Shown here: positions 1-7,982 of the stretch, piece after piece
How positions within the stretch are numbered: the first letter of the stretch is position 1
Layout of the letters: each line of letters starts with the position of its first letter
Origin: Paenibacillus alvei
GTDB lineage: Bacteria; Bacillota; Bacilli; Paenibacillales; NBRC-103111
Length of the DNA: 41,162 nt
Reading direction: 5' to 3'
NCBI GenBank assembly: GCA_945881905.1
Contig: CAMCVV010000020.1
Coordinates: 1-41,162 of the forward strand
Made by a program: the position numbers and the translations under genes
Notes under the pieces: model-generated
Databases searched by the model: none
The model's input: the letters and a program-made list of their open reading frames with translations, nothing else
Told to the model about the DNA's origin: nothing

Positions 1-6
1 ATTTGT

Positions 7-2394
7 TTAAGCATCAGGCTCTATGCTTTCTTTAGGTAATTCATTCAACTCTACATCCGGCGTGATACTTTCTTGAGGCAATGAATCTATGTCCAAGATA
101 TCATCGGAATCAGGTGCTTGTCCATCAAGTAGTGTATCTTCTCCATCAGGTAGTGTGGCTTGTCCTGAAGGTATCGTGACTTCTACGATTTCAGAAGCTT
201 CTCCTTTTAATTGACTTTCTATACGAACCCCAATCACATAATACACATAGGTCTCACCAGAAAGTACAGTTGAGTCGATCGCTTCTGCAGAAGGAGTTTC
301 TAACCATTTCTGGAATTGTGTTTCTCCGACAGCTTTACGATATACTTCATATCCATATGTTTCACCTAGCGAATTCCACTGCAGTTGAATGAAACGCGAT
401 GCTTCATTGAAATATGCACCTAAGTTCGTCACTTTAGTCACGGGTTGGACTAAAGCCGCAACACCTGTTGGCAAAGTGAACGAAACTACTTTTTTTCCTT
501 TTAATGATTTAGACATGACTTCTTTGAAGATGTTAGCTGCACTCCCACTTCCCACAGTCACATAGTGCGAGGTATCGGTTTGATCGAATCCTTGCCATAC
601 CGCAGCAGTCCACTCTGGTGTAAAGCCAACAAACCATACATCACGGTCATACTTTTCAAGACCTTTCCAATCTAAATTTGTAGAGCCTGTTTTTCCAGCT
701 AACGGACGATTGAAATACGCTTTAGTGCCAGTTCCTCCAGACTGTACTACGCTTTCTAGTAGCATGCGCGTATAGTAGGCCGTCTTTGCACTCATGACTC
801 GTTTCTTTTCAGGGGCGAATGTCACGATGTCTTGGTTGTTCCGATCTACAATTTTTGTAATTACATGTGATTTGTTTTGAATACCTTGATTGGCAAAAGC
901 TCCATAAGCCGTAGCCATTTGCATCGGAGAAACACCTTGCGTTAAACCACCTAGTGCCATAGCTAGATTACGATCTCCAGGACCAAGCTGTAACCCTAGT
1001 TTATTAGCGAAATCAAATCCTTTTTGAACGCCGATTTGGTCAAGTAACCATACTGTTGATATATTGATGGATTTTTGAACAGCTTCAAACATCGTCACTT
1101 CTTCGGAATATATCTGATTATAGTTTTGTGGTTGATACGTTTGTTTGCCTGTCCCAAACGTTTGTTTCGTATTGTTCAGAAATGAATATGGATTCCATAT
1201 CCCTGTTTCGATTGCTGGTGCATATACAGCGATCGGTTTGATTGCAGAACCAGGTTGACGTAAGCTGTTCACACGATGGTAACCTTTGCTGATATAATCT
1301 CGCCCGCCCACTAAACCAAGAACACTTCCATTACGATGATCTAAGATGACCATAGCACTTTGTATTTTCGTGCCATCTGCAGCGTCTTTTTGAAAAAACT
1401 TTGGATTCGCATAGGTTTGTTCAAGAATGGATTGCACGTGTTGATCCATCGTTGTCGAAATCCGATACCCTTTATTGAGAAGTTCATCTTCTGTGATCCC
1501 ATACATATGTTCAGCTTCATCTACAACATAATCTACAAAAGAAGCATACTGCATGTTTGTGATTGACTCTGCGGGGACTTGGTAGTCAACAGCTGCTGCT
1601 TCTTCGCGTTGCTTGTCGGTTATGTATCCTTGTTCCATCATCAACTGCAATACAATTGCTCGTCTTTCTTTGGATTTCTCGGGATTCGATATTGGAGAAT
1701 ATCTCGATGGAGCTTTAGGTAGTGCTGCTAGAGTAGCCATTTGCCACAGTTCAAGTTTGTGCAAGTCAGCTTCCGCAAAATACACCTTCGATGCAGCTTT
1801 CACACCATAAGCGCGTTGACCAAAAAAAATACGATTGAAGTATTTTTCTAGGATTTCATCTTTGCTATAACGCGCTTCAAGTGCGATAGCAACAGACACT
1901 TCCGTCGCTTTGCGGAAAAATGTTTTTTCTGAACTTAGGAACACATTTTTTGCTAATTGTTGTGTAATCGTACTGCCGCCTTCAGCTAATCGACGTTTGG
2001 TAATATCCGTCCAAAAAGCACGACCAATTGCCCATAAATCAACGCCACTATGCGATTCAAATCGTTTGTCTTCAATCGCGATAAATGCTTGCTTCATCAA
2101 TATAGGAATTTCGTTACTTTCTACACTTTCGCGATTACCGTGTTCACGAAATAGTTTGGCAATTTCTTTTTGATTCGCATCAAAAATAAGTGTAGTTTCT
2201 GCGGTTTCAAATTTATCGATTTGTTGTTTTAATATGGAAGCACCATTGAGAATAATAATGAGATATAAGCCAAGTGAAGCAACCAATCCAATCATCACCA
2301 CCACGAGAATGCCCAAAACCCATTTTCGAATACTTCTTCGTGAATTACGTTTGCTACTTTTTTGCGTTTTTTGTTTGTTACTTGTTGGACTCAT
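7..2394 (-). CDS. Class A penicillin-binding protein (PBP1A-like, bifunctional)
   Basis: Membrane-anchored peptidoglycan synthase that polymerises glycan strands and cross-links peptides outside the membrane. A basic cytoplasmic tail (1-24) precedes one membrane helix (about 25-50). The GT51 glycosyltransferase domain shows AIEDKRF with the catalytic Glu at 108 and GGSTITQQ at 139-146. The transpeptidase domain shows SAIK (383-386, nucleophile Ser383), SIN (442-444) and KTG (568-570). Residues about 665-740 look like a fibronectin type III module, followed by an acidic Pro/Asp/Glu tail. All catalytic motifs are present and 795 aa is normal for the family. AAAGGGG lies just upstream of the ATG. 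Several class A paralogues (pbpF, ponA, pbpG types) are possible, so no symbol is given. Confidence 0.93.
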   Translation of the reverse strand: MSPTSNKQKTQKSSKRNSRRSIRKWVLGILVVVMIGLVASLGLYLIIILNGASILKQQIDKFETAETTLIFDANQKEIAKLFREHGNRESVESNEIPILMKQAFIAIEDKRFESHSGVDLWAIGRAFWTDITKRRLAEGGSTITQQLAKNVFLSSEKTFFRKATEVSVAIALEARYSKDEILEKYFNRIFFGQRAYGVKAASKVYFAEADLHKLELWQMATLAALPKAPSRYSPISNPEKSKERRAIVLQLMMEQGYITDKQREEAAAVDYQVPAESITNMQYASFVDYVVDEAEHMYGITEDELLNKGYRISTTMDQHVQSILEQTYANPKFFQKDAADGTKIQSAMVILDHRNGSVLGLVGGRDYISKGYHRVNSLRQPGSAIKPIAVYAPAIETGIWNPYSFLNNTKQTFGTGKQTYQPQNYNQIYSEEVTMFEAVQKSINISTVWLLDQIGVQKGFDFANKLGLQLGPGDRNLAMALGGLTQGVSPMQMATAYGAFANQGIQNKSHVITKIVDRNNQDIVTFAPEKKRVMSAKTAYYTRMLLESVVQSGGTGTKAYFNRPLAGKTGSTNLDWKGLEKYDRDVWFVGFTPEWTAAVWQGFDQTDTSHYVTVGSGSAANIFKEVMSKSLKGKKVVSFTLPTGVAALVQPVTKVTNLGAYFNEASRFIQLQWNSLGETYGYEVYRKAVGETQFQKWLETPSAEAIDSTVLSGETYVYYVIGVRIESQLKGEASEIVEVTIPSGQATLPDGEDTLLDGQAPDSDDILDIDSLPQESITPDVELNELPKESIEPDA

Positions 2395-2462
2395 GAAGTA
2401 ATCCCCTTTAACAGTCTTATCTTAAGAATACAATGAAACATGACTTGCGTATCTTAAGAAAA

Positions 2463-2490
2463 GAAACAACCCAAATATACAAGGTTGCTC
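2463..2490 (-). terminator. Weak intrinsic terminator after hfq
   Basis: On the minus strand a short stem, CAACC (2483-2487) with GGTTG (2467-2471), is followed by TTTCTTTTC. It sits about 45 bp after the hfq stop and before the penicillin-binding protein gene. The stem is only 5 bp, so this is tentative. Confidence 0.4.
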
Positions 2491-2531
2491 TAAGCTATTC
2501 CATTCAGTTAGACGTCACAACACGGAAATAA

Positions 2532-2771
2532 CTATCCATCCGAAACACTATGATTCATCAGCGATACTGATTTTTGTGGAGTGAATGTAGAAATCGCGTG
2601 TTTGTATACCATTTGTTGCTTCCCTTCACTATCAATAATGATCGTGAAGTTATCAAATGCGCGGATAATTCCTCTAATCTGGAAACCATTGGTTAAGTAT
2701 ACGGTTACCAACATGTTTTCTTTGCGTAGTTGATTCAAGTAATGATCTTGAATATTAACAGATTTGTTCAT
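2532..2771 (-). CDS. hfq: RNA chaperone Hfq
   Basis: Small Sm-like protein that forms a hexameric ring and binds sRNA and mRNA. The 79 aa contain the Sm1 region ([21 protein letters not shown], about 22-42, with the family's G-x-I-x-x-F-D-x-F pattern) and the Sm2 signature YKHAIST (about 56-62). Length and order match Firmicute Hfq. It follows miaA by 56 bp on the same strand, the usual miaA-hfq order. GGAGGG precedes the ATG. Confidence 0.97.
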   Translation of the reverse strand: MNKSVNIQDHYLNQLRKENMLVTVYLTNGFQIRGIIRAFDNFTIIIDSEGKQQMVYKHAISTFTPQKSVSLMNHSVSDG

Positions 2772-2827
2772 TCGCGGCCCTCCTCAATGGAATACAACAA
2801 TCACCCAAGTCTTTGTGTAATCGGTGT

Positions 2828-3799
2828 TTAGTCAGTTATGTTAAATTTATGATTAAACTTAGTGCTTATTATATCATTAATCAATTGAAAGTGAATAGTA
2901 GAATTTGTAGAATCACTCACATCTATCCAGTTTATTTCTTTCATATGACGAAACCAAGATAATTGGCGTTTCACATAATGTCTTGTTCGAGTTTTCAATA
3001 CTTCAACTGCTTGCTCATAGCTATACACTTGATCCAAATAACCTACCATTTCCTTATACCCTAAGGCTTGCATTGAACCTGCATCTCGAGGACAGCCGGT
3101 GTCAAGCAAAGACTTCACTTCTGCGATGAGTCCAGCATGTAACATCTCATCGATACGTTGTTCCACGCGCTCATATAGCAATGAACGTTCCATCGTTAGA
3201 CCAATGAGACATAACTGGTAGGGGCTTGTTTTCGTTTGTTGGGCAAGAAGCGCTGAATGCGTGGATCCGCTGACATGGGCAATTTCTAATGAGCGAATAA
3301 TTCTTCTGCGATCATGGGGGTGTAATCGTTGCGCGCTTTGAGGATCTACTGCTATTAATTGGTGATGAAGTGCTTCATCACCGTGCTGCTCTGCAAAAGC
3401 GTCCCGTTCTTTTCTGAAAAACTCATCACTACCGACAAATGCAAACTGGTATTGATAACACACGGATTCAATATATAGACCTGTTCCACCTACGAGGACA
3501 GGTAATTTCCCTTTTGCATGAAGTTCATTAATAGATTGAGTTGCTCGCGCTTGAAATTCAGCTACAGAAAACGATTGTTCGGGTTCTCGAATATCAAGTA
3601 GATGATGAGGGACTCGCTCTTGCTCTTGTTTGCTTGCTTTAGCTGTTCCGATGTCCATCCCGCGATACACTTGCATGGAATCGCCAGAAATAATCTCGCC
3701 ATTCCATTGTAGCGCGATGTCCAAGCTGAATTTGGTTTTGCCTACAGCTGTTGGGCCAACGATAACAAGCAAAGGTAATTTGTGCTGTGGATCATTCAA
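2828..3799 (-). CDS. miaA: tRNA dimethylallyltransferase MiaA
   Basis: Transfers a dimethylallyl group to N6 of A37 in tRNAs that read UNN codons. The P-loop GPTAVGKT is at 15-22, and the family motif GDSMQVYRGMDIGTAK begins at 39. GGTGLYI and the DPQSAQRLHPHDRRRIIRSLE-type segment follow, and the C-terminal helical part contains the tRNA-binding QLSWFRH segment. The start is unusual: no in-frame ATG precedes the P-loop, so the call is TTG at 3799, whose last two bases are the first two of the TGA stop of the upstream methyltransferase gene. This suggests translational coupling. 323 aa is normal length. Confidence 0.95.
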   Translation of the reverse strand: MNDPQHKLPLLVIVGPTAVGKTKFSLDIALQWNGEIISGDSMQVYRGMDIGTAKASKQEQERVPHHLLDIREPEQSFSVAEFQARATQSINELHAKGKLPVLVGGTGLYIESVCYQYQFAFVGSDEFFRKERDAFAEQHGDEALHHQLIAVDPQSAQRLHPHDRRRIIRSLEIAHVSGSTHSALLAQQTKTSPYQLCLIGLTMERSLLYERVEQRIDEMLHAGLIAEVKSLLDTGCPRDAGSMQALGYKEMVGYLDQVYSYEQAVEVLKTRTRHYVKRQLSWFRHMKEINWIDVSDSTNSTIHFQLINDIISTKFNHKFNITD

Positions 3800-4569
3800 A
3801 GTTCGATCACTCCATATGTGACTTGCGTATTTGACTTCCCAATATAGGTTACACCGAGTCGCTCGAATTCAGGACTCGACCTGTGTTCTTTCATCACAAT
3901 TCTTTTGCGTGCTACGCGTTTGGCTTGATGAATCGCTTCGATCGTTAACGCAGAATGATTCGCTATATCTCGAATCGATTGAATCGCATCTGATTTGTGA
4001 AGCGGTTGACGAAACATCGGGTCAAAATAAATAATATCTGCACTTTGTGAAGCTTGCTGTTGCAGATAATCCAAATGATTCATTGGAATCACGTGAATGC
4101 GTCTCATCGCATCATTGATTTCAGTAGTGTCTGACCGATAAGATTGCAACCCTTCACGAATCATCAAAGCCAGAATCGGTTCGCTTTCTATAGCAATTAC
4201 TTTTCCCTCAGCGCCTACTTGATATGATAACACAATCGCATCGGAACATAGCCCTGCGGTACAATCGATCACATGGTCGTTCGCTGAAGCTTGTGTATAG
4301 GCAACTAAGAGATCTCGCTCTCCATTCAACAGGCGCTTGATGCGAATCGTTGCCAAACTTGGATGAAAGAAGAGCGGTTTCTGATTTTGATAATAATACC
4401 GAATTTCTGATTTTGTGACAAGGAGTAAGGATTGCTGTGCGTCGAGGTGCTGAAGTTGCTGTATCGCATAGCGTGCTCTAGGGACGTATATCGCTTCTGA
4501 TTCATGAGCTAATGCTTTTGCATATTCGACAACTCGTGCATCAGGTGCATATGAAGTTGAAATAATCAC
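3796..4569 (-). CDS. Class I SAM-dependent methyltransferase (RsmJ-like fold)
   Basis: Probable methyltransferase of unknown substrate. The SAM-binding region reads VIDCTAGLCSDAIVLSYQVG (about residues 100-119), followed by an acidic ribose-binding loop (VIAIESEP). A DPMFRQP motif near residue 180 resembles the DPMFP motif of the 16S rRNA methyltransferase RsmJ, so a nucleic-acid substrate is plausible but inferred. The likely start is GTG at 4569, 4 bp after the mutL stop, and the end overlaps the miaA start. It therefore lies inside the mutS-mutL-miaA operon, as commonly seen in Paenibacillus relatives. Confidence 0.8.
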   Translation of the reverse strand: MIISTSYAPDARVVEYAKALAHESEAIYVPRARYAIQQLQHLDAQQSLLLVTKSEIRYYYQNQKPLFFHPSLATIRIKRLLNGERDLLVAYTQASANDHVIDCTAGLCSDAIVLSYQVGAEGKVIAIESEPILALMIREGLQSYRSDTTEINDAMRRIHVIPMNHLDYLQQQASQSADIIYFDPMFRQPLHKSDAIQSIRDIANHSALTIEAIHQAKRVARKRIVMKEHRSSPEFERLGVTYIGKSNTQVTYGVIEL

Positions 4570-4573
4570 GTCT

Positions 4574-6436
4574 TCACATCACCCGCTTAAACATTTTTTC
4601 GAGTTCGTATGTAGAAAAACTAATGACGATCGGTCTTCCATGTGGACACGTATAGGGGTTTTTGCACAAGGCCAGTCGATCCAATAACGCTTCTAATTGC
4701 ACAAGACTGAGATGCTGATTCGCTTTGACCGAAGCTTTGCAAGAACATAATATGGCAGCTTTTTCACGAAACTTGGTGAGGTCTATGCTTTTTTTTTCAT
4801 TCAAGATCCATTCGCACATTTCTTCGATAATGACTTGTTCTTCTTGTTCTGGTAACCACTGAGGATACGCTCTGACCATGAAGGCATTTCCGCCGAACGG
4901 CTCGATGTATAATCCCATTTGCTCGAACATCATCAAGCGCTCTGTCAGTACACTTGCTTCACTCGATGTGAATTGCAGCGTGAGCGGTACTAGTAGTTCT
5001 TGACTTGCTGGCTCAGGATTCCCAAACCGCTCGACAAAATATTCATACTGTATGCGTTCATGGGCAGCATGTTGATCGATCACATACAATCCCGATTCAT
5101 TTTGTGCAAGTACATACGTTCCATGCAATTGTCCGATCGGTGAAAGCTGTGGAAAGCTCGGAATGCGCGTATCGGTGTGTAACTCGTCATATCGTGTAGA
5201 GCCGATGAATTGCTCTTTCACTTGCTGCGGTAGCCCATGGAAATTGTGTGCTTTATTTGATGGATATTCGAACTTGTTTGGGATCGCATCAGCTGCATTC
5301 GTCGAAGATGATGGAGAGGTATATGTACTTGTGTTGGCTCCATATTGGAGACGACTCACATCCGCAGGAGCAGCTCGCTTGAGGTGAAGCTGCTCTTGGA
5401 TATGTGTATCAAAACTAACTTTGGGTGGATTCATCTCGGGAATCAGTAATTGATTTCCTAGTTTTTGCTTGATCGTGTGTTCGACTAGTTGACTCAGTTC
5501 GATTTCTTTACTGAAGCGGACTTCTAATTTCGCAGGGTGAACATTCACATCTACGATAGTCGGATCCATCGTAATATCCAGGACTACAAGTGGATAGCGA
5601 TGTATCGGTAATAACGTATGATACCCTTGGATAATAGCTTGATAAAGCGCAATACTGCGCACATAGCGACCATTGATAATCGTCGTGATGCCACTTCGAT
5701 TCGAGCGCGTTAATTCAGGTTTAGAGATGAATCCTTTAATCCGATAATCCAGACTTTCGATATCGAATTCGATCATTTGCTTACTGATCGATGCACCATA
5801 GATCGCAGCTAAAACCTGCAGTCGATCCGGATGACCCGATGTTTGTACAATGACATGCCCATGATGCTTCAACGTAAATGCGATATGAGGGTGCGCTATC
5901 GCTAATCGATAAATGAAATCAGTCACATGACCTAATTCAGTTTGTAGCGATTTCATGTATTTGAGTCTAGCTGGAGTGTTGAAGAATAAATCTCTCACGA
6001 TGACCTCTGTACCTCTAGAAGCAGCAACATCTTCAACAGATACGACACGTCCACCTTCGATGAGAATCTTGCGTCCTAAACCACTATCGTTCGCACAAGA
6101 AACACATGTTAAGCGAGAAACAGCTGCAATGCTAGGTAAAGCTTCGCCTCGAAACCCCAGTGTTCGAATCGACATCAAGTCTCTGCTTGTTTTGATTTTA
6201 CTTGTCGCATGCCGCAAAAAAGCCAGTTCACAGTCTTCGGCTTCCATTCCCGAGCCGTAGTCGAGAACACGTATGTAGGATAACCCGCTATCTTCAAGCG
6301 AGACATCTATACGCTTGCTACCTGCATCAATGGAATTCTCCACTAGCTCTTTGACAATTGAAGAAGGTCGTTCTACAACTTCACCTGCCGCGATGAGATT
6401 CGCTAGTTGCTCGCTTAACAATTGAATGTGTCCCAT
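4574..6436 (-). CDS. mutL: DNA mismatch repair protein MutL
   Basis: Links MutS mismatch recognition to strand incision. The N-terminal GHKL ATPase has ELVENSIDAG (catalytic Glu33), DYGSGM (about 59-64) and TLGFRGEALPSIA (about 92-104). A variable Ser/Thr/Asn-rich linker (about 360-400) leads to the C-terminal dimerisation and endonuclease domain. DQHAAHERIQYE (454-465), the SCKASVKAN segment and CPHGRP together form the metal site of nicking-type MutL. This MutL should therefore have latent endonuclease activity, as expected in bacteria without MutH. The ATG follows an AAGGAAAT site. It is 3 bp downstream of the S41 protease gene. Confidence 0.96.
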   Translation of the reverse strand: MGHIQLLSEQLANLIAAGEVVERPSSIVKELVENSIDAGSKRIDVSLEDSGLSYIRVLDYGSGMEAEDCELAFLRHATSKIKTSRDLMSIRTLGFRGEALPSIAAVSRLTCVSCANDSGLGRKILIEGGRVVSVEDVAASRGTEVIVRDLFFNTPARLKYMKSLQTELGHVTDFIYRLAIAHPHIAFTLKHHGHVIVQTSGHPDRLQVLAAIYGASISKQMIEFDIESLDYRIKGFISKPELTRSNRSGITTIINGRYVRSIALYQAIIQGYHTLLPIHRYPLVVLDITMDPTIVDVNVHPAKLEVRFSKEIELSQLVEHTIKQKLGNQLLIPEMNPPKVSFDTHIQEQLHLKRAAPADVSRLQYGANTSTYTSPSSSTNAADAIPNKFEYPSNKAHNFHGLPQQVKEQFIGSTRYDELHTDTRIPSFPQLSPIGQLHGTYVLAQNESGLYVIDQHAAHERIQYEYFVERFGNPEPASQELLVPLTLQFTSSEASVLTERLMMFEQMGLYIEPFGGNAFMVRAYPQWLPEQEEQVIIEEMCEWILNEKKSIDLTKFREKAAILCSCKASVKANQHLSLVQLEALLDRLALCKNPYTCPHGRPIVISFSTYELEKMFKRVM

Positions 6437-6439
6437 GTG

Positions 6440-7975
6440 CTATTTCCTTTCTGTAGCTACCATCGTGAATTGATGTTCCTCTTGTTTATAGGAAAATTCA
6501 GGAAAAAATTGGCTGAAATATTTCAATTGAATGTAACTTACACCTTGAATGACTTTGAGATGATCTGCATCAATCAGAAAACTTGCTTTATGAGATGATC
6601 GTGCAATGTCCACACTCCGTCGTTGTTCGTTCCAAGTGATTTGTGCACCGATTAATGCTGCAAGAACTCGTGATGGAACATATATTTCGCCATCTTGTGT
6701 GATTATATCGATATCTTCGTTAAGACTTACGCCATTGACCAAGAGCTCATAGGCAGAAACGTTAAGCGTGAGGGACGGAATTCCAGCCATACGCAAAGCA
6801 GTTAGGAATTGCGCTAAGTTCCCTGTTATGTCTACATCAGGTTGGATTCCCACCTGGTTTACCTTTGTTTTATTGGGAGTAAAATATTCTTCTGTTGTAA
6901 TCTTCAACATCGTGCCACCTTCTAATGAAAATAGTTGTTGAACGATTCCTTTGCCGAAGCTCTTCTTCCCGACTACACGAGCAATTCGATAATCTCGCAA
7001 GGCACCCGTCAGAAGCTCAGATGCACTTGCTGAGTATGCATTTAGAATCATCGTCACAGGAACTTGTAGATTAGGCTGATTCACATTTACGCGTTGAGGT
7101 TTTTTGGTTTGATCTTTTGCACTCGAATAGTACACGACACCTTTGTTCACAAATCGACTGAAGATGTGAGTAGCCGATTCAGAAAACCCTCCTGAATTAT
7201 TGCGCAAATCAATAATAAGCGAAGTTAACCCTTTCGATTGAAAATCAGCAATCACACGATCGAATTGATCGCCAATATCTGATGAGAAACTGGTAATCTG
7301 TATATACCCCACACCTGGTTCGAACCAATAGCTATAGATATCAGGATAATTGAATGCACTGATCACTAGATCATAAAAGATGATTTGGTTTTGTCTCTTG
7401 ATGGACACATTCATCGAATCTCCGAGCTCACCTTTCAAACGTCTAAACATCTGGTCAATCGAATCGTTGGTAGAAATGCGTACACCATTCACTTCTTGAA
7501 TCTGATCTCCTTTCTGAAGTCCTGCCCTGCTTGCTGGGGAATTCTCTATGACTCCTGTAATGAAGAACCCGTCATCTGCTTTCTCGATCCGAATCCCTAG
7601 CCCTACATAATTTTGTTCAATTGAATTATAAAATCGCGCTGACGCTTCCGCATTGAAATAATCCGTATAAGGGTCATTGATGTACGCTAACATGTTTTCT
7701 ATACTTTTGCCTTGCAATTCTTCATCTGTGACACCACTGATATGATAATTAACGAGCAATTCTCGCACTTGATCTGTGGTACGATCTGGAGATTGTGCAT
7801 AGAGTCCACTTGGAGCAAAGCTGATGAGACCCATACACATGGAAATAATCACAGCAATGATACGTATCGATGACGGAACCCAAGAAGAAATATAAGATTG
7901 CAATTGGTTGAGAACATGATATCCTACCTGTTGCTGATTTTTAGGTTGCTGATATACTGAATTTTGGTTTTCCAA
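6440..7975 (-). CDS. S41 family C-terminal processing protease with PDZ domain
   Basis: Membrane-anchored serine protease of the CtpA/CtpB type. It has a cytoplasmic N-terminus (1-36), a membrane helix or signal anchor (about 37-60) and a PDZ domain (about 122-200, containing ENSPASRAGLQKGDQI). The peptidase core has YSASASE with likely nucleophile Ser317, Lys342 and Gln346 in FGKGIVQ, at the spacing known for CtpB (Ser-25-Lys-4-Gln). Residues about 405-510 resemble a copper-amine-oxidase N-terminal-like domain, common in Paenibacillaceae secreted proteins. The start is TTG at 7975, 7 bp after the mutS stop, preceded by AGGGTAGAG. CtpB of Bacillus acts in sporulation signalling; a similar role here is inference. 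Confidence 0.88.
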   Translation of the reverse strand: MENQNSVYQQPKNQQQVGYHVLNQLQSYISSWVPSSIRIIAVIISMCMGLISFAPSGLYAQSPDRTTDQVRELLVNYHISGVTDEELQGKSIENMLAYINDPYTDYFNAEASARFYNSIEQNYVGLGIRIEKADDGFFITGVIENSPASRAGLQKGDQIQEVNGVRISTNDSIDQMFRRLKGELGDSMNVSIKRQNQIIFYDLVISAFNYPDIYSYWFEPGVGYIQITSFSSDIGDQFDRVIADFQSKGLTSLIIDLRNNSGGFSESATHIFSRFVNKGVVYYSSAKDQTKKPQRVNVNQPNLQVPVTMILNAYSASASELLTGALRDYRIARVVGKKSFGKGIVQQLFSLEGGTMLKITTEEYFTPNKTKVNQVGIQPDVDITGNLAQFLTALRMAGIPSLTLNVSAYELLVNGVSLNEDIDIITQDGEIYVPSRVLAALIGAQITWNEQRRSVDIARSSHKASFLIDADHLKVIQGVSYIQLKYFSQFFPEFSYKQEEHQFTMVATERK

Positions 7976-7982
7976 CTGATCT

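Noticed and set aside
5955-6260. Plus-strand 101-codon open frame
   Set aside because: Lies antisense inside mutL, whose ATPase motifs are on the opposite strand.
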